DNA of 40,214 nt from Intestinimonas timonensis (GTDB taxonomy: Bacteria > Bacillota > Clostridia > Oscillospirales > Oscillospiraceae): the NCBI RefSeq assembly GCF_900626145.1, contig NZ_LR130816.1, positions 540,365-580,578 on the forward strand, in the 5' to 3' direction. Of this stretch, positions 26,470 to 34,674 are shown in pieces; the stretch's first letter is position 1, and each line of letters opens with the position of its first letter. The notes under the pieces were generated by a model. The model searched no databases, was not told the DNA's origin, and saw only the letters and a list, made by a program, of their open reading frames with translations. The position numbers were made by a program, and so were the translations under genes.

Positions 26470-29397
26470 ATGAATTGGAAACAGATCCTGGCGGCCGGAT
26501 GCATCGGAACGGCGCTGCTCACCGGCGGACTGTCCGCCGGCGCCTTTTCCGATACGCCTCCTGCCTGGTCGGCGACACAGCTGACCCATCTGGAGGAAAA
26601 CGGAGTTCTGGAGGGACTCAACACCGAAGTTGCCACGACCGATCCCATCCGCCGCGGCGACTTCTGCCAGCTTCTGGTGAACCTGGTCCAGAAGGAGATG
26701 ACTCCCTCCAGTTTTGCTGCTGTCCCCGCCAAGGAGAGCGGCTATTTTACCGACATCGCCGACACGGTGAACGAGTACAACCTCGGTGGAAAGAACGGCA
26801 TGTATTACGCCGCCGCTTACGGCATTACCGAGGGCACCCTGGTGAACGGACAGCGCCGGGCGGACACCGAGGCTCTCCTCACCCGGGAGCAGGCGGCCAA
26901 AATGATGTGCTCAGCCATCGACTTCCTGGAGCAGTCGGTGCTGGAGGGCTCCGTGGCCCAGCGGGGTACGGCCAAGACCTTCACCGACGTTGCCTCCATC
27001 AGCTCCTGGGCCGCCGCCTATGTGGACCAGGCTTCTGCCATGGGCATTATGGAGGGAGACGAGATGGGGCGGTTCAACCCCAAGGGCACCATTACCTGGA
27101 ACGAGGCAGCCGTTATGGTGGACCGGGCCTTCACCTCGGCCACTGCCCTCCGAAGTGAGCAGCTGGCAGGAGCCGGGATGACCCTCCTCCAGAGCCAGGC
27201 CCCCGTGATGGCCACCAGCTCCGTCTACCTGGAGAACACCGCCCTGTGGCTGATCCCCGGCGCCGACGGCGGCTATGCCGTGGCCTCCGTGGATGAGGCC
27301 CAGCTCAAGGTGGAGACCTTCTCCAAGGACGGTGTCTCTCAGGGTATCCGTACCCTGCCCGCCGAGTTGTCCATATTCGGCGGCTTCTACGTGGGCGAGG
27401 ACGGCTACTATGCTGTCTACGGCCAGAGCAACATGGAGGAAAACGACGGCAAAGAGGTCTACCGCGTCGTCAAATACGACCGGAACTGGAACCGGGTGGG
27501 CGCTGCCTCCATCACCGGCGGGGAGAGCTATACCATCCAGCCCTTCCGCGCCACCGCCAACACCGCCATGGTAGAGGAGGACGGTACCCTGGTCCTCCAT
27601 ACCGCCCGGCTGCGCTACACCAGTGAAGATGGCATCAACCACCAGTCCAACTTCACCGCCCATATCCGCACCTCCGACATGTCGGTGCTGGAGACCAGCA
27701 GTGAATTTCCCGACAACCATGTGAGCCACTCCTTTTCTCAGGACGTGATCTTTGCCGACGGCGCGCCTGTCTACGCCGACCTGGGCGACGCCTATCCCCG
27801 TGCCTTCGCCATTTCCCAGTCCAGCGGCACCCAGGCCGAGGTGCTGCCCTTCTATGGCGCCATCGGCAACAACACCACCTGCGCCACCCTGGGCGGACTG
27901 GCCGCCTCCGACGGCTACTATCTGCTGGCCGGCGCCTCTGCCCCCCAGACCGATGCCGCCTCCTGGCGGGCAGACCGGATGAACGCCATGCTGGCTGTGG
28001 TGCCCAAGGACGGTTTCCCCAAGGGCGAGGCCGACATCCAGTGGCTGACCAACTATACCGACGGCAGCGAGTGGGTGGAGAATGTCCGCCTGGTGACCGT
28101 TAACGACAACACCTTCGTGGTCATGTGGCAGACCCGTGATGCCGCCGGCAAGGTGGGCGACTTCAGCTACGCCCTCTTTGACGGCCAGGGCCGCCAGATG
28201 GGGAGCACCCAGACCGTGGCAGACTATCAGATGCCCACCGGCAATGTGGTGGTGGACCGGGAAACCCTTACCTGGGTCCGGGCCGACTTTGGTGTGATCG
28301 GCCGGAGCTATACCGAGAACAACCGGGGTCTCCTGATCTACACCCTCCAGGTGGACGCCAACCAGGCCACCGGCAGCACCGATGTCTCCTTTGACCTGAC
28401 ACCCTCCACCCTTGAGCTGATGACGGGCGGGAAGAGCGAAAAGCTGACCGTCAGCAGCAGCGGCGTCTCCGGCACTCAGCCCCAGATCACTTATCGCTCC
28501 AGCGACTATGCCGTGGCCTATGTGGATGCCGAGGGCACCGTCACCGGCCGCAGCGCCGGTACCGCCACCATCACTGCCTCCATGACCTACCGCGGCAAGA
28601 CCTATACGGACACCTGTGCCGTCACCGTCACCCAGGCGCCCGACCTGACCGGGCTGAAGCTCACCCCCTCCTCCGCCACCCTGAAGGTGGGGGAGACTCT
28701 GGACCTGACGGTGGAGACCGTCCCCGCCGGACTCAACCCCACCATCATCTGGAGCTATCGCGGCTCTCTGCGGGCCACGGATAACCTCCACGCCATTTAC
28801 ACCGCCGAGAAGGTGGGCACCGATACCATCACCATTTCGGCCACTACCGCCAATGGCCGCACCGTGACCGCCAGCTGCACCGTTACGGTTACCGACGGTA
28901 CCACCACGGAGGAGCAGCCCGGCGCCGGCACCGGGAGCGAGACGCAGCCCGGCACCGGTACGGGGAGTGAGACGCAGCCCGGTACCGGCCCCAGCGGCCC
29001 GGCCTCCGACCAGCCCTACGACACCGATTATTACCGTGAGGACTTCGGCTCCGGCCGCTATCTGGAGATCCGGGCAGTGGACGGTTCCACCGTGGAGATC
29101 AGCGGCTGTCTGGACCAAAGCCAGGCGTACTACAACTACGTAGTGGCATGGGCTCCCGGCGGCAACAAGGCGGAGGTGCCCTATGTGGAGGGACAGCCCT
29201 TCCAGACTACGGTGCAGGTGGATACCTCTTCTGTCCGGAAGTCGGCCCAGGAGGGGAAGGTGCCCTACCTCACCGTCATGATTTGCCAGCACTATACACC
29301 GGGCGATAGCTCTCTGGCCGGGTTCAGCTTCCAGGATGCCGACATCGGCCTGGTCCCCGGCGGCGACGGATTTTTGTTCCATGTCATGCCCCGGTGA
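26470..29397 (+). CDS. Large secreted SLH/BIG2 surface protein
   Basis: This 975-residue protein opens with a signal peptide (about 1-28), then three SLH repeats (about 30-85, 95-160, 165-225) that would bind it to the cell wall. A central region of about 400 residues (240-635) has repeated beta-strand character and no recognised family. Two BIG2/Ig-like modules follow (about 640-720 and 723-800), then a Gly/Thr/Ser/Glu/Pro tandem repeat (about 806-840) and a C-terminal beta domain of unknown type. The ATG at 26470-26472 has a GAGGAG site; the frame upstream lacks signal-peptide character. It may be a structural S-layer-associated protein or adhesin; no enzyme motif was seen. The next plus-strand gene is a PMT-type glycosyltransferase. 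Confidence 0.85.
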   Translation: MNWKQILAAGCIGTALLTGGLSAGAFSDTPPAWSATQLTHLEENGVLEGLNTEVATTDPIRRGDFCQLLVNLVQKEMTPSSFAAVPAKESGYFTDIADTVNEYNLGGKNGMYYAAAYGITEGTLVNGQRRADTEALLTREQAAKMMCSAIDFLEQSVLEGSVAQRGTAKTFTDVASISSWAAAYVDQASAMGIMEGDEMGRFNPKGTITWNEAAVMVDRAFTSATALRSEQLAGAGMTLLQSQAPVMATSSVYLENTALWLIPGADGGYAVASVDEAQLKVETFSKDGVSQGIRTLPAELSIFGGFYVGEDGYYAVYGQSNMEENDGKEVYRVVKYDRNWNRVGAASITGGESYTIQPFRATANTAMVEEDGTLVLHTARLRYTSEDGINHQSNFTAHIRTSDMSVLETSSEFPDNHVSHSFSQDVIFADGAPVYADLGDAYPRAFAISQSSGTQAEVLPFYGAIGNNTTCATLGGLAASDGYYLLAGASAPQTDAASWRADRMNAMLAVVPKDGFPKGEADIQWLTNYTDGSEWVENVRLVTVNDNTFVVMWQTRDAAGKVGDFSYALFDGQGRQMGSTQTVADYQMPTGNVVVDRETLTWVRADFGVIGRSYTENNRGLLIYTLQVDANQATGSTDVSFDLTPSTLELMTGGKSEKLTVSSSGVSGTQPQITYRSSDYAVAYVDAEGTVTGRSAGTATITASMTYRGKTYTDTCAVTVTQAPDLTGLKLTPSSATLKVGETLDLTVETVPAGLNPTIIWSYRGSLRATDNLHAIYTAEKVGTDTITISATTANGRTVTASCTVTVTDGTTTEEQPGAGTGSETQPGTGTGSETQPGTGPSGPASDQPYDTDYYREDFGSGRYLEIRAVDGSTVEISGCLDQSQAYYNYVVAWAPGGNKAEVPYVEGQPFQTTVQVDTSSVRKSAQEGKVPYLTVMICQHYTPGDSSLAGFSFQDADIGLVPGGDGFLFHVMPR
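28915..29000 (+). repeat. 30-bp tandem repeat in the surface protein gene
   Basis: About 2.5 copies of a 30-base unit encode Gln-Pro-Gly-(Ala/Thr)-Gly-Thr-Gly-Ser-Glu-Thr repeats between the BIG2 modules and the C-terminal domain. The repeats form a flexible linker rich in possible O-glycosylation sites. Confidence 0.8.
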
Positions 29398-29415
29398 GCC
29401 GCCGGCAAGAATCTT

Positions 29416-29444
29416 TTGACATCCATAGGGAAAAGAAATACAAT
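29416..29444 (+). promoter_or_regulatory. Promoter of the PMT-type glycosyltransferase gene
   Basis: Perfect TTGACA (29416-29421), a 17-base spacer and TACAAT (29439-29444). The -10 box overlaps the left edge of the terminator hairpin that follows the upstream gene. Confidence 0.75.
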
Positions 29445-29479
29445 AGGGGACGGGCATGCGTGCCCGCCCCCTATTTTTG
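29443..29479 (+). terminator. Terminator of the surface protein gene, nested in the next promoter
   Basis: A G/C-rich imperfect stem (about 29443-29456 with 29461-29473) has a TGCG loop and a T5 run. A transcript begun at the overlapping promoter would start near 29451 and lose most of the left arm, so only readthrough RNA from upstream can fold the full hairpin. Confidence 0.75.
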
Positions 29480-29499
29480 TGTTGCGCCGGAGGTGCCTC

Positions 29500-31734
29500 A
29501 TGACCCAGCTGCAAACCATTGTGGACCAATATATCCTGCCCTGTCTGCCGGGAATGCTCATCGCCCTGGCCGTGCTGACGGGGGTATTCTTCTTTTCCGC
29601 CCACTGCTGCGCCGCCGCGCGGCCCAGGAAGGGGAGCCTGGAGTGGGTGGCCCTCCAGGAGCAGACACCCTTCTCCTTCACCCTGCCCCGCCACCCGGTG
29701 GGACGGGCGGACCTGCTGCCCATGCTCCTCATCACGGCGGTCTACGCCGCCACCGCCTTTTTCCGTCTGGGCTCCTTTTCGGCGCCCCAGTCCGCCCTGG
29801 ACTTCGGGGAGGACCAGACCGTCACCGTGACCCTCTCCCAGGAGATCCATCTCACCAAGCTGGTCTACTTTTCTAACCTGGGCACCGGAGACTACAATGT
29901 GGAGATCTCCCAGGATGGTCAGACCTGGTATACCCTCTGGCAGAAGGAGGAGGACGGCAAGGATGTGTGGTACTGGGCCGACGCCGAGGGCTACGATCCC
30001 AGCTACGCCCTGCCCCAGGAGTATAATGACCTCTTCAAGTGGCAGACGGTGGAGCCCACCAACCCACAGGACATAAAGTACCTCCGCATCACCGGCCGGG
30101 CTGACAAGGGCCTGCTGGAGCTGGGGGAGCTGGCCCTCTGTGATGAGAACGGCCTCATCGATCTCACCGGCCTCACCACCGGCGGAGAGGCCCTCTTTGA
30201 CGAGCAGGACACCGTGCCGGAGCTGTCCACCTGGTACAACTCCACCTACTTTGACGAGATCTACCACCCCCGTACCGCCCTGGAGCACATCGAGGGGGTC
30301 TATCCCTACGAGGTCTCCCACCCGCCCCTGGGCAAGCTCACCATGAGCCTGGGCATCCTGCTCTTCGGCATGACCCCCTTCGGCTGGCGCTTCATGGGCA
30401 CCCTCTTCGGCGTGCTCATGCTGCCCATCCTCTATATCTTCCTCAAAAATCTCTTTGGCAAGCGAGTGGTGGCCACCTGCGGCACCATTCTCTTCGCCGT
30501 GGACTTCATGCACCTCACCCAGACCCGCATCGGCACCATCGATACCTACGGGGTCTTTTATATCCTCCTCATGTACTACTTCCTCTACCGGTGGCTGACT
30601 CTGGCCCCGGGGACTCCGTTCCGCCGCTGCGCCCTGCCCCTCTTCCTCTCCGGCCTCTTCTGGGGCATCGGCGCCGCCAGCAAGTGGACCGTCATCTACG
30701 GGGCGGTGGGCCTGGCCGTCCTCTATTTCATCGGCCTCTTCTCCAAGCTTAGGGACTGGCCCGCCGAGGCCACGGGCAAGCTGCCCTGGCTGTGGAAGAC
30801 CCTGGCCTTCTCGGTGCTGTGCTTTGTTCTCATCCCAGCCCTCATCTACACCCTCTCCTACTGGCCCTATGCCGCTGCCCGGGGCAACGACGCCGGGCTG
30901 TGGGGTATCCTGGCCGAGATCTTCACCTGGCCCTTCACCCAACTGCCCCAGGTCCTCAGCGGCGAGCGGGAGCTCTTCATCAAGGACAGCCAGAACGTGG
31001 TGGACATCATACTCCAGAACCAGCACTTCATGCTGACCTACCACGAGGGGGTCACCGCCTCCCACCCCTACTCCTCCCGGTGGTACCAGTGGATCGTGGA
31101 CGCCCGCCCCATCCTCTACTACCTGGACAACACCTCCGGCAAGGCTGAGGGGCTCAAGGCCGCCTTCGGCTGCTTCAACAATCCGGTGGTCTGCTGGACC
31201 GGCCTGCTGGCCATTCTTGCCTGCGGTGCCCAGGCCTTCCGCAGAAAGCGGTCCCGGGCCATTTTCTTCCTGGCTGTAGCCGCTGTGGCCGTGGTGGCCT
31301 GCCTGCGGACCGAGGCTACCTTCCAGTCTGACGCCGGCACTACCCTGCTGGTGGGCGGCATCCTGCTGCTGATTCTGGGCGTGGTCCTCTGGCTGGGCGG
31401 CGGCGCCCTAGCCAGCTGGGCCTTCCCCCTTCGCTCCCGCCAGGCCCTTTTCATTGTCATGGGCTACCTCTCCCAGCTGGTGCCCTGGATGTTCATCGGC
31501 CGCACCACCTTCGAGTACCACTACTTCCCCTCCACCCTCTTTCTGGTGCTGGCCATCAGTCTGCTCTTTGACGGCCTGATAGAACGCAGCCGCCGCTGGA
31601 AGAACGGGGTGTACGGCCTTACCGCCCTGGCTGTGGGACTCTATATCGCCTTTTATCCCGTGCTTGTCGGCCTCATGGTGCCCACCTGGTATACTTCCAG
31701 CTTCCTGAAGTGGTTCCCCTCCTGGCCGTTCTGA
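29500..31734 (+). CDS. PMT-family (GT39) membrane glycosyltransferase with a discoidin-like insert
   Basis: This 744-residue multispanning protein has a first membrane helix at about 15-37 and another at about 70-85. It then carries a soluble beta segment of about 145 residues resembling an F5/8-type C (discoidin-like) domain (Val-Tyr-Phe-Ser-Asn-Leu-Gly...Asn-Val-Glu-Ile-Ser-Gln-Asp-Gly-Gln-Thr-Trp). The PMT catalytic region starts at Tyr-Phe-Asp-Glu-Ile-Tyr-His-Pro, the family's acidic first-loop motif, followed by Ser-His-Pro-Pro-Leu-Gly-Lys and many helices to a PMT_4TMC-like C-terminus. The family moves mannose from a polyprenyl-phosphate carrier to Ser/Thr of exported proteins; the sugar used here is unproven. 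The ATG follows GCCGGAGG. It is followed by the PHP gene 24 bases later. Confidence 0.85.
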   Translation: MTQLQTIVDQYILPCLPGMLIALAVLTGVFFFSAHCCAAARPRKGSLEWVALQEQTPFSFTLPRHPVGRADLLPMLLITAVYAATAFFRLGSFSAPQSALDFGEDQTVTVTLSQEIHLTKLVYFSNLGTGDYNVEISQDGQTWYTLWQKEEDGKDVWYWADAEGYDPSYALPQEYNDLFKWQTVEPTNPQDIKYLRITGRADKGLLELGELALCDENGLIDLTGLTTGGEALFDEQDTVPELSTWYNSTYFDEIYHPRTALEHIEGVYPYEVSHPPLGKLTMSLGILLFGMTPFGWRFMGTLFGVLMLPILYIFLKNLFGKRVVATCGTILFAVDFMHLTQTRIGTIDTYGVFYILLMYYFLYRWLTLAPGTPFRRCALPLFLSGLFWGIGAASKWTVIYGAVGLAVLYFIGLFSKLRDWPAEATGKLPWLWKTLAFSVLCFVLIPALIYTLSYWPYAAARGNDAGLWGILAEIFTWPFTQLPQVLSGERELFIKDSQNVVDIILQNQHFMLTYHEGVTASHPYSSRWYQWIVDARPILYYLDNTSGKAEGLKAAFGCFNNPVVCWTGLLAILACGAQAFRRKRSRAIFFLAVAAVAVVACLRTEATFQSDAGTTLLVGGILLLILGVVLWLGGGALASWAFPLRSRQALFIVMGYLSQLVPWMFIGRTTFEYHYFPSTLFLVLAISLLFDGLIERSRRWKNGVYGLTALAVGLYIAFYPVLVGLMVPTWYTSSFLKWFPSWPF

Positions 31735-31758
31735 TTTCCACATAGGAGGTCCCCTTTT

Positions 31759-32565
31759 ATGTATTATATCGACTATCACACCCACACCAAACTCTCCCCC
31801 GACGGGGAGGTGCCCCTCATGGAAATGGCCGAGGCCGCCGTGAAGGCCGGCCTTGCCGAGCTGTGCGTCACCGACCACTACGACCTGGTGGACCAGGATG
31901 GCAAGCCCGAGCCCAACGCCTACGACTGGGCCCCGGCTCTGGAGCAGTGGCGGGAGGCGGCGGAGCGGTACCGGGGGCGGCTCACCATCCGGCTGGGGAT
32001 GGAGTTCGGCAGTGCCAACCGCTATCCCGACCGGGCCAGGGCCACCCTGGACCAGCCGGAGCTGGACTTCGTCATCGGCTCCCTCCACAACCTGACCCCC
32101 GAGGCCGGCGCCAGGGACTTCTACTTTGTGGACTATACCGCCCCGGAGGTGTGCTACGCCTGCCTGGACGACTACTTTGCCCAGATGCTCCGCCTGGCGC
32201 CCCTCCCGGACTACGATGCCCTGGGCCACATCATCTATCCGCTGCGGTATATGTGCATGCGGGATGGGCAGACTGTATCCTTGGACCGGTACTGGGAGCA
32301 GATCCGGGAGATCCTGCGCACCGTGGTCCAGACCGGCCACGCCATCGAGCTCAACACCTACAATGGCCGCACCACGACCGACTGGCTGCCGGTGCTGAAG
32401 AGCTACAAAGAGGTGGGGGGAGAGCTCATCACCGTGGGCTCCGACGCCCACCGGACGGAGAATGTGGGCAAGGGGGTACCGGAGGCCTATGAGCTCCTGG
32501 CCCAGGCCGGATTCCGGTATGTGACCCTTTACGAGAAGCGTCAGCCCAGACCCGTCAAGCTGTGA
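31759..32565 (+). CDS. Histidinol-phosphatase, PHP family (HisK/HisJ type)
   Basis: This 268-residue metal-dependent phosphoesterase has the N-terminal Asp-Tyr-His-Thr-His-Thr-Lys-Leu-Ser-Pro-Asp-Gly motif, the second metal motif Val-Thr-Asp-His-Tyr-Asp, Gly-Met-Glu-Phe, Gly-Ser-Leu-His-Asn and a C-terminal Gly-Ser-Asp-Ala-His. This set matches PHP-type histidinol-phosphatase, which makes histidinol in histidine synthesis. No other his genes lie in the window, so the exact substrate rests on family similarity. AGGAGG precedes the ATG. It probably shares a transcript with the PMT gene. Confidence 0.87.
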   Translation: MYYIDYHTHTKLSPDGEVPLMEMAEAAVKAGLAELCVTDHYDLVDQDGKPEPNAYDWAPALEQWREAAERYRGRLTIRLGMEFGSANRYPDRARATLDQPELDFVIGSLHNLTPEAGARDFYFVDYTAPEVCYACLDDYFAQMLRLAPLPDYDALGHIIYPLRYMCMRDGQTVSLDRYWEQIREILRTVVQTGHAIELNTYNGRTTTDWLPVLKSYKEVGGELITVGSDAHRTENVGKGVPEAYELLAQAGFRYVTLYEKRQPRPVKL

Positions 32566-32587
32566 GGTAGATTCGGAAGAGCTTATC

Positions 32588-32616
32588 TTACACAAAAGGT
32601 TATATTAAAATAGAAT
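32588..32616 (+). promoter_or_regulatory. Probable promoter upstream of rpiB
   Basis: TTACAC (32588-32593), a 17-base spacer and TAGAAT (32611-32616), in an A/T-rich island that contrasts with the G/C-rich surroundings. Confidence 0.5.
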
Positions 32617-32647
32617 ACAACAAAAAGTATTATATTTTAGACAAGAG

Positions 32648-33002
32648 GCTTGGACAGCGTGACCGCCGGACGCCGCTGTGCGGCGGCGGAAACCCGCTGC
32701 AGGATGTAAAATCACGTTGAAATATAACAAGGAGGTATCAGTATGATTGCACTTGGTTCCGACCACGGCGGCTTGTGCCCCGCAGAGCCCGGTGCGCTCT
32801 GCGGGGACCCCCCTACTGGAATTGCACGGGGCGGAATAGATCCGCCCCATGCCAAGGTTTTGCCCTTCGGGCAAAACGCTTGAACGGCGTGACCGCCGGA
32901 CGCCGCTGCGCGGCGGCGGAAACCCGTTGCAGGATGTAAAAATCACGTTGAAATATAACAAGGAGGTATCAGTATGATTGCACTTGGTTCCGACCACGGC
33001 GG
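32648..33002 (+). repeat. Duplicated rpiB leader and start codons flanking a hairpin cluster
   Basis: Positions 32648-32771 and 32878-33002 are about 96 percent identical (four substitutions and one inserted A seen). Each copy holds a G/C hairpin, the AGGAGG-type ribosome site and the first nine codons of rpiB. The 106 bases between them (32772-32877) form three successive perfect hairpins: 32778-32806, 32828-32848 and 32857-32877. Only the second copy continues into a complete rpiB. Confidence 0.92.
32743..32883 (+). pseudogene. Truncated rpiB copy: 46-codon frame with an intact ribosome site
   Basis: The first copy of the duplicated start reads Met-Ile-Ala-Leu-Gly-Ser-Asp-His-Gly-Gly as in RpiB, then leaves the gene into the hairpin cluster and stops at a TGA (32881-32883). 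The ribosome site AAGGAGG is intact, so a 46-residue peptide may be made, and translation through the hairpins might influence the downstream gene. It has no RpiB function by itself. Confidence 0.7.
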
Positions 33003-33408
33003 GTTTCCGCTGAAGCAGCACGTCAAGGAGTACCTGGATTCACACGGGCTGGACTACGTGGACTACGGCTGTGCCGACACCACCAGCTGTGACTACCCCG
33101 TCTATGCCAAGGCAGCCGCCGAGGCCGTGGCCTCCGGCAAATGCGAGCGGGGCATCGTCATCTGCACCACCGGCGTGGGCATCTCCATCGCCGCCAACAA
33201 GGTCAAGGGCATTCGCTGCGCCCTGTGCACCGACCCCTATGTGGCCGAGATGACCCGCCGTCACAACGACGCCAACATGCTGGCCATGGGTGCCGGTGTG
33301 GTGGGTCCCAACCTGGCCGACCGGATCGTGGAGGCCTTCCTCACCACCGAATTCGAGGGAGGACGCCATCAGCGCCGGGTGGACCTCATCACTGAGATGG
33401 AGCGGTAA
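32974..33408 (+). CDS. rpiB: Ribose-5-phosphate isomerase B
   Basis: This 144-residue LacAB_rpiB-family enzyme interconverts ribose-5-phosphate and ribulose-5-phosphate in the pentose phosphate pathway. The N-terminus Ile-Ala-Leu-Gly-Ser-Asp-His-Gly-Gly, the catalytic Cys64 in Val-Ile-Cys-Thr-Thr-Gly-Val-Gly, and the Arg-His-Asn-Asp-Ala-Asn motif are all present. AAGGAGG lies before the ATG. Its leader and first codons are duplicated upstream. A convergent terminator once followed it but is now split by an IS. Allose-6-phosphate isomerase is an alternative activity for this family, with no context to favour it. Confidence 0.95.
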   Translation: MIALGSDHGGFPLKQHVKEYLDSHGLDYVDYGCADTTSCDYPVYAKAAAEAVASGKCERGIVICTTGVGISIAANKVKGIRCALCTDPYVAEMTRRHNDANMLAMGAGVVGPNLADRIVEAFLTTEFEGGRHQRRVDLITEMER

Positions 33409-33416
33409 CACACAAC

Positions 33417-33435
33417 AAAAAAGGGCCCTCCAGGC
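33417..33435 (-). terminator. Left half of a terminator split by the IS insertion
   Basis: The arm at 33422-33435 is perfectly complementary over 14 bases to 34750-34763, on the other side of the IS element. Six A residues at 33417-33422 would be the T-tract for minus-strand transcription. Joined without the IS, the two arms form a classic intrinsic terminator with an ATT loop, positioned to end the cytidylate-kinase-like transcript and possibly rpiB. Confidence 0.85.
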
Positions 33436-33498
33436 ATTGAACTGCCCCAGATTGTGCGGACAGTACAAAAAAGAGCCCTTAGTAGGAAAGATTAAGTT

Positions 33499-34356
33499 TT
33501 AAGCGGAGAGGCGTCGCGCCAGCGGCGCCTCTCCAGTTTTTAACTGGATGCGCTCATGGTTATAGAAGTAAATATAGCGGTCAATCATCTCATTGGCTTC
33601 GGAAAAGGTCGCCGGTTTGTGGCGGTAAATACATTCTGTTTTGAGGATAGAGAAGAAATTTTCCGCCATGGCGTTGTCGTACGGGTTTCCTTTCCTTGAC
33701 ATGGATGGTGTGATTCCGTATGCTTGAGTCAGATTGAAGTATGCTGCAGAGGTGTACTGAAATCCTTGGTCGCTGTGGAGCTGCAACTCCGCAGCGACCC
33801 TCTTTTTCTCCTGTTTCATTGCCAGATGAACGGTATCCAGAACCAAATTCACTGTCTGCTGGGTTCCAGTCTTGTAGGCGATGATGCTGTTGTCATAGAG
33901 GTCCCGGATTATGGAAAGGTACAGCACACCCTGCCTGGTGTGGATGTAGGAGATGTCTGTTACCCATTTGCTGTTAGGTTTGTCCGCATGGAACTCCCTG
34001 TTCAGCAGATTCCTGTATTTGTGTGCCTGCCGCCCCATCTGCTGCCATTTCCTGCGGCGGCGGATCTCCGAGAGCAGATCATATTTCTTCATGATTCGCA
34101 GCACAGTTTTGGGATTGCAGAAGATATTCCGGCTTTTCAGCCACAGCCACATCCGCCGGTAGCCGTAGGTGCGGAAGCTGCGTTCCCGCTGCTGTGCGAT
34201 GAGCCCCGCAAGAGCCGCATCCTTTTCTGGCTTGCCTAGGCGATGGACAAAAGCATAGTAGCCGCTTCTGGACACTCCAAAGAATTTGCACATGACTGCC
34301 ACTGGATACTCTGTCCTGTGACGATAGATGATATGATACTTTACCTTTGCTCTCAC
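33499..34356 (-). CDS. IS3-family transposase OrfB (DDE integrase core)
   Basis: This protein of about 285 residues has an N-terminal HTH_21-like region (Tyr-Gly-Tyr-Arg-Arg-Met-Trp) and an rve integrase core. The catalytic Asp is in Trp-Val-Thr-Asp-Ile-Ser-Tyr, the second Asp in His-Ser-Asp-Gln-Gly-Phe-Gln-Tyr, and the Glu in Glu-Asn-Phe-Phe-Ser-Ile-Leu-Lys-Thr-Glu, so the triad is intact. The start is a GTG at 34354-34356 overlapping the orfA stop (GTGA), which suggests translational coupling; no obvious A-rich slippery run was seen at this junction, unlike the decayed IS at the left of the window. Confidence 0.93.
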   Translation of the reverse strand: MRAKVKYHIIYRHRTEYPVAVMCKFFGVSRSGYYAFVHRLGKPEKDAALAGLIAQQRERSFRTYGYRRMWLWLKSRNIFCNPKTVLRIMKKYDLLSEIRRRRKWQQMGRQAHKYRNLLNREFHADKPNSKWVTDISYIHTRQGVLYLSIIRDLYDNSIIAYKTGTQQTVNLVLDTVHLAMKQEKKRVAAELQLHSDQGFQYTSAAYFNLTQAYGITPSMSRKGNPYDNAMAENFFSILKTECIYRHKPATFSEANEMIDRYIYFYNHERIQLKTGEAPLARRLSA

Positions 34357-34667
34357 TTCCTTTCTGTGAAGCGCAGAAAATCCCGCAGTAGTTTATTTTC
34401 CATGCGAAGCCGTTGGATCTCACAGGCCTGCTCTGCCACAACGTCTCCTGGCGCAGCATCTTTTCTCGGCCGTCCTTTCGGTCGTGGGCGGATTCCGGCT
34501 TCCAGTTTTCGTTCTTTACGGCGCTCACGCTCAAGTAGTCTTTTTACCACCTGCTTATTCCGGAAGCCATAGTATTCTGCGACTTCCCGCTGTGTTTTCC
34601 CCTCTGCCAACATGGCCTTGATCTCTGGTAAAAGCATTTGAACGTGTGTGTAATTTCGTTTCTTCAT
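34353..34667 (-). CDS. IS3-family OrfA (helix-turn-helix protein)
   Basis: This 104-residue protein has an N-terminal helix-turn-helix (Gly-Lys-Thr-Gln-Arg-Glu-Val-Ala-Glu-Tyr-Tyr-Gly) and a C-terminal leucine-zipper-like helix (Glu-Ile-Gln-Arg-Leu-Arg-Met-Glu-Asn-Lys-Leu-Leu). It binds the IS ends and pairs with OrfB. The ATG at 34665-34667 is preceded by a GGGGG ribosome-site-like run that lies in the 3' arm of a hairpin. Confidence 0.9.
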   Translation of the reverse strand: MKKRNYTHVQMLLPEIKAMLAEGKTQREVAEYYGFRNKQVVKRLLERERRKERKLEAGIRPRPKGRPRKDAAPGDVVAEQACEIQRLRMENKLLRDFLRFTERK

Positions 34668-34674
34668 GACAAAA

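Noticed and set aside
26911..31065. Minus-strand open frame of 1384 codons
   Set aside because: It is antisense to the surface protein and PMT genes, both with clear domains, ribosome sites and promoters. High-GC codon bias leaves long open antisense frames; its composition (Gly, His, Val, Asp) is typical of such artefacts.
33499..34356. Programmed -1 frameshift between orfA and orfB of the intact IS
   Set aside because: No A-rich slippery heptamer was seen at the junction. A GTG start overlapping the orfA stop explains OrfB expression more simply.
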